Shown here: positions 59,734-64,000 of the stretch, piece after piece
Layout of the letters: every line of letters starts with the position of its first letter
Numbering within the stretch: position 1 is the stretch's first letter
Origin: Myxocyprinus asiaticus
Lineage: Eukaryota > Chordata > Actinopteri > Cypriniformes > Catostomidae
Direction of reading: 5' to 3'
DNA: 64,000 nucleotides
Assembly (NCBI RefSeq): GCF_019703515.2
Contig: NC_059379.1
Location: forward strand, 22,929,880 to 22,993,879
Translations under genes and position numbers: made by a program
The notes under the pieces: model-generated
Told to the model about the DNA's origin: nothing
Database searches by the model: none
The model's input: the letters and a program-made list of their open reading frames with translations, nothing else

Positions 59734-60668
59734 CTATGATGCTCCTTGATCTCTAGGTGTGTGCACCTGTTGGGGTGTCTTCACTATGGTGATGACAGAG
59801 GCTGTGTTGAGGCGGGGTGTGGTGGCCAGTAGACTGCCTCCTCCAGATTCCAAACCTCGTGCGAAGCGCTGCAGGGCTGCAAGACGGGCACCCAGCCCTT
59901 CCAACTCACGCCGCATGCCTGCGTTCTCTGCCCCCAGCCGCTCCACCTCCCGCTGCAACTCCTTCTTCTGCTGCTCCAGGGCCTCACGCTGGGACACACG
60001 CTTCACCCGGCAGCTCGCTGCATAGCCACGATTCTTCAGCGTCCGTCGCCTCTGCTTCAGCTTCTGCACCTCATCCCTTGACAAACCACGTAAGTGCAGG
60101 TTCAGCTCGCGCACTGACAGAGACATGAGCTCACTGTCGCTCAGGACTGGGACGTTCTCCCCACATTCCCTTTTCACCTGAAAGCATGGGACAGTTGTAT
60201 TCACAGTGTGACACTTGAATAAATTTCACCTAAAATTCTAAAATCATATACTCACTCTCATGTTGTTCCAAACTTGTATGAGTTTCTTTCTTCCATGGAA
60301 CACAAAAGGAGATGTTAGGCTGAATGACAATCTCAGTCACCATTCACTTTCATTGTATGGAAAAAAGATGCAGTGAAAGTGAATGGTGACTGAGACTTAC
60401 ATTCTACTTAACATCTCCTGTGTTCCAGGGGGAAAAGTCACACAGGTTTTCATTTTTGGGTAAACTTTCCTTTAAAAACTTAAAGCAAAATAAAATAGAC
60501 TTTATGTAATTGTGGGTTGGGCACTACATTTCAAGTAAATGCCACTGCATATAAAAAAATACATCATGTGTTTTTAAGAATACTGTTTTATGGCAAAATG
60601 AATAAAAGTGTAGTCAGTAAAAGTATCTTTACCTTGAGGGCTTTACTTGCTCTGCTGTCTGAGGTCAT
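59734..60668 (-). CDS. maff: Small Maf bZIP transcription factor MafF
   Basis: Small Mafs lack a transactivation domain; they dimerise with CNC factors (NRF2, BACH, NF-E2 p45) at MARE/ARE sites or repress as homodimers. Two coding exons: 60633-60668 ([12 protein letters not shown]) and 59734-60177, 480 nt, 159 aa. Visible: [20 protein letters not shown] near 13-32; extended homology region [20 protein letters not shown] near 35-54; basic region [18 protein letters not shown]; a leucine zipper starting at [21 protein letters not shown]-terminal SVITIVKTP shared by small Mafs. Length and the large coding exon fit the family. The paralogue (F rather than G or K) rests on position beside tmem184b, as in human, and on the C-terminus. 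The initiator lies just after a likely acceptor near 60710, so the 5' UTR is split. Confidence 0.93.
60222..60478. mobile_element. Short palindromic MITE in the maff intron
   Basis: The arms CACAAAAGGAGATGTTAGGC with CAGTCACCATTCACTTTCAT are mirrored by GTGAATGGTGACTGAGACTT and TTAACATCTCCTGTGTTCC. Related to the copy at 40287-40556. Confidence 0.85.
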
Positions 60669-61192
60669 TGTCTAGTATGTATCCCTAAATGTATCCCTGT
60701 AACCTGTGAATATCAAATAATCAGATCAAAATCAGGTAAGTTTACATATGGTCAGACCAGAACCCTTCTAATAGGGGATGCTACAAGCCTAGCCTAAAAT
60801 AGCATAACGCGGTGCTCCTATAGACATTCTATGGGTGGTACAATGGCGAGGAGACAAGAGACTGTTCTTTATGAATGAATGTCTATGAAGGAGATGCCTC
60901 AGTGTGCTGGAGAAACTGCTTTTGTGAGGAATGAATACATCACTTAATGAATTTACTTCCTTTCGGATAATCTTCAACATGTTTTATACTAAACAATATG
61001 AACTATGTGTGGAGTTTACAACGATAAATTGCTATTTTATAAGAGAAGTCACGGACGATTTTGTGACAGGTAGATGTCACTTTACGGCTCTCACCACTCA
61101 TTTATATGGTATCAGCAAATGGTGACTCAATGTCGTAACATGCTAGTGACCGTAATGCTCTCTCCTATTGTAGAGCCGCGGAGGTTGTCATC

Positions 61193-61193
<1 letters not shown>

Positions 61194-61271
<78 letters not shown>
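61194..61271. repeat. (TA)n microsatellite, about 78 bp
   Basis: Uninterrupted TA dinucleotides between maff and a MITE. Confidence 0.98.
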
Positions 61272-61273
<2 letters not shown>

Positions 61274-61312
61274 CTCTCTGGTAAGACGGTGAACACTATA
61301 TTTTTTTTTAAG

Positions 61313-61915
61313 GAATATTACAGGCTCAATACAAGTTAAGTTTAACCAACAGCATTTGTGGCATAATGTTTGCCACAAAAATTTCGACTTGTCCCTCCTT
61401 TTTAAAACAGCAAAAATTGCAGTTACATTGAGGCACTTACAATGGAAGTGAATGGGGGCCAATCAGTAAACATTAAAATACTCACTATTTCAAAAGTATA
61501 GCCACAAGAGTTAAACAATATGCGTGTTAGCATGATTTTAATGTGATAAAATTGCTTACAAGCCTTTCCAGTGTAAAGTTTTCTCCAATTTTACAACTTT
61601 GTTGCCATGATGACCCAGCAATCTGTAAACGATGATTTAAACAACTTTGCAGCTCAAATAATACACAAGTTTTCACAGAAAAATTAACAAAAGTGCTTTT
61701 ATAAAATTATAAGCTTCCTATATCTGCATTTAAAGCCTCAAAAACTTGGCCCCCATTCACTTCCATTGTAAGTGCCTCACAGTAGAGTTGATTTTTCCTT
61801 TTTTTTCTTTTTTAGGGAGCGACAAATCGAAATACATTTTGTGGTAATCAACATTATGCCACAAATGCTGTCGATTTAGCATAACTTGTATTAAACCTGG
61901 AATATTGCTTTAATT
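61313..61915. mobile_element. Palindromic MITE (4.9- and 48.6-kb family), complete
   Basis: It starts GGAATATTACAGGCTCAATA and ends TTAAACCTGGAATATTGCTT. The arms match: AATTGCAGTTACATTGAGGC with ACTTACAATGGAAGTGAATG, and CATTCACTTCCATTGTAAGT in the opposite arm. It is the best-preserved copy of this family here. Confidence 0.87.
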
Positions 61916-63684
61916 GCTTATTTCACATGGACTTCCAATTCTTATTTCCATTTTCTGAATCTAGGTTTCCCGTATCCTAACGGCAACACTTTATTATTAT
62001 TATTATTATTCTTTTGTACAGTAAATCATGACTGGTCAAAGTCCAGATGGTGAACTACACGCCGTTGACCATGAGTTTCCCGTCATGTGTGGGAAGAGCG
62101 CCTATCATCCGCGAGCTGCCTGAAATAACCGACCACGAGCATGAACACGAGTCACAGTGATTCAGCACAAGTCCTCCATTCCTGTCTCACAGCAGCTCCT
62201 TACTTTCGTTTCACTTTTCCTGTTTTAAATCATTTATAAAGTTCCCAGTTACTCAAAAACAAATACTCGCACTCATATTTGATTATATCATATAAAACCT
62301 AAATAAACGATTTAGCGTACAACAACAATAGTTATTTAATTAACGACAATTTAAGAAAATATTATTTTAATACGCGATAAAATATATAATTATAATAGGG
62401 TACAACTATGTACGAATTCGTTAATTACATAAATTATAACAAGATCAAACCAGAACCTCGCTGACTAGCAATTTCTCATCGAAAACAACATACGCGTTTA
62501 CACGTTTCGCGTAATTTAGGGCAAGAATATATGAACGAGGCAATAAAAACGAATTTCTTTGAATATTTCTAAAAATAAATAAATTTAAAAAAATAATCAA
62601 AATACATTTGCGATCCGAGTCTGAATCGACAACATCTCAGCAGCTATTTCCTTATTACGCGTTAGCTCGCTGCTAATACTCACGTCGTGATAAAAACACA
62701 CGCCATATTCGCTCATGTTGACTCGTACTATTGAAATATATATATACTCATATGTAAATGAACGCTTACTACACAAAAAATATCTAAATCATAACAGTAT
62801 TAATAGCGGGTTGTATCAGCAAACACTGTATGCACTACAGCAGGTTCGCTAACACCCCTCTGTTTCCTTAGCGTAAACAAATGTCGAAAGGAGAAAAACA
62901 GAAAATCTTGCCTGGTGTGGATTTCTCTTCTTTTTCGCCTTATTTCACACGTCGCCGATTACCGAACAGGCCTCGATTCTCACCGCTTCTCCGGTATTTC
63001 AACAGACCTACGTTGTCGCAGTACGGCTCGTGTTTAGACGACAGAGCAAAACGCCTTTTTCCCGGAATCACTCCACCATCAGCAGGCTGGATGCTTTCAT
63101 TCATAAAAAACACACACGATGACTCAAGGCTTTAAGAATGAGGGCGGAACCATTTGCACACGCACAGAAATATCTGTCAACAACCTTGTATAACTCTCAT
63201 AGGTATCATTTCTCTTTTAGCCGCCACATGATTGTTATTTCACAGTGAAGTGATTTGTATTGTACGTGATGTGGGCTTCCACACTTCAGAAGTATAAAAT
63301 CTGAAGTGTCTGTGACAGCAAGGTTGGAGTTACTGTAATATAGTGTAATAAGTGTTTTGATGAAAAGCTAACGCGAACAGCATTTTTGTGTAAGATATAA
63401 AACTTTCATTAATATATACAGTATGTTTTAATATACTACTACGCAATCATTTTCTGCAATAAGACCTTCATGTCCATAGGTGGCGCAATGTGTCTTTGTG
63501 CTTCCTTACAAGAAGCCGGAGAGGTACATCCGCCTCACATGCAACACAAGTGACCTCAGTTTTCCGTGCGTGATGTCTGGATGTTAATCGTTGTGAGCAT
63601 GTGAAACGTACCTTAAACAACCACCTAGTCTGTTTACAATTATAACCAACATTTAGTTGACACTCTTCTTGTGTCAGGTTTTAA
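61916..63684. promoter_or_regulatory. Intergenic region between divergent maff and the tomm22-like gene
   Basis: The two genes are head to head, so both promoters should lie here. Seen: TGATTCAGCA at 62158-62167, one base off a half-MARE/AP-1 composite; TGACTCA (AP-1 consensus) at 63120-63126; GAGGGCGGAAC at 63136; TATAAAA at 63292. An 84-residue frame at 62881 has no recognisable motif. Transcription starts cannot be placed from sequence alone. Confidence 0.45.
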
Positions 63685-63777
63685 ATGGCTACGATCCAGG
63701 AGCTCTCTCCAGATTCAGGCCGTGCGGAGACTCGACCCCCTGAAGACGAGATCGAGGGAGATGAAGAAGATGAAGAG
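63685..63777 (+). CDS. tomm22: First coding exon, probably TOMM22 (mitochondrial import receptor), partial
   Basis: The ATG opens an exon encoding MATIQELSPDSGRAETRPPE and then an acidic run, DEIEGDEEDEE, ending at a donor (GAAGAG before gtatgc). TOM22 has just such an acidic cytosolic N-terminus, which receives presequences at the outer membrane; its next exon normally starts with LDETLAERLWG-like residues, beyond this window. The call rests on the acidic lead and on 22q13.1 neighbourhood; the transmembrane segment is not in view. Another acidic N-terminus is possible. Confidence 0.6.
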
Positions 63778-63937
63778 GTATGCCTTACTGGGTCACGGAA
63801 AATTATAAAGATAAGAAAAATTGTAGTTCGTTTTGTGCTTTCATGGGTGAGTTTCGCTACTTTATGGAAACCCTCACCTCACCTCATTAAGCGCATGTGT
63901 TTTGACACAAATGACACCTGAGATAATTATGGTTCTT

Positions 63938-64000
63938 AAAGGGATAGTTCACCCAACAGTGAAAATTCTCCTCATTTACTCACCCTCATGCCATCCCAGA
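63938..64000. mobile_element. Left end of a palindromic MITE (AGTTCACCC family), cut by the window edge
   Basis: TTAAAGGGATAGTTCACCCA followed by TCACCCTCATGCCATCCCAG matches the start of the copies at 10.0, 37.9 and 45.8 kb. Confidence 0.85.

Noticed and set aside
62881..63135. 84-residue frame upstream of the tomm22-like exon
   Set aside because: No domain, no splice context and basic random composition; it lies in the shared promoter interval.

Overview
The window is vertebrate nuclear DNA from a teleost, most likely a cyprinid (carp or minnow family). The evidence is intron-rich GT-AG genes with high similarity to human 22q13.1 genes, a very high load of nested non-autonomous DNA transposons, the palindromic MITE beginning AGTTCACCCAAAAATG that is abundant in cyprinids, tRNA-derived SINEs, Tc1 copies, and long (TA)n tracts. 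No bacterial-type operon, CRISPR array or viral genome was seen. The species assignment is inference.

Layout from left to right. (1) 0.75-3.1 kb, minus strand: a multi-exon relic of an endonuclease IV (Nfo/Apn1-type AP endonuclease) gene. Most exons are recognisable, but it carries a mutated splice donor, a lost zinc ligand, a five-residue deletion and an exon replaced by a Tc1 fragment. (2) 3.2-6.3 kb: repeats. (3) 6.4-37.3 kb, plus strand: tnrc6b, a GW182-family scaffold of miRNA silencing. I could assemble an in-frame 1,996-codon coding sequence from 20 coding exons; its introns are packed with hAT-like elements, Tc1, SINEs and foldbacks. (4) 38.7-44.2 kb, plus: csnk1e, casein kinase 1 epsilon, 417 codons from 9 exons. 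(5) 45.0-58.3 kb, plus: tmem184b, a seven-pass membrane protein, 404 codons from 9 exons including a 27-nt microexon; its sixth intron holds a broken DIRS-like retroelement inside an older DNA transposon. (6) 58.3-60.7 kb, minus: maff, a small Maf bZIP factor, tail-to-tail with tmem184b. (7) 63.7 kb, plus: the first coding exon of a gene that is probably tomm22, running off the window.

The genes do not form a functional unit. They are a conserved vertebrate neighbourhood: in human, MAFF, TMEM184B and CSNK1E are adjacent on 22q13.1, with TOMM22 and TNRC6B on the same band. Their activities are independent: mRNA silencing, clock/Wnt kinase signalling, a membrane protein, a stress transcription factor and mitochondrial import. 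I found no convincing new multi-gene system. The most unusual item is the endonuclease IV relic, because mammals lack this enzyme family and the locus looks like a gene caught in decay.
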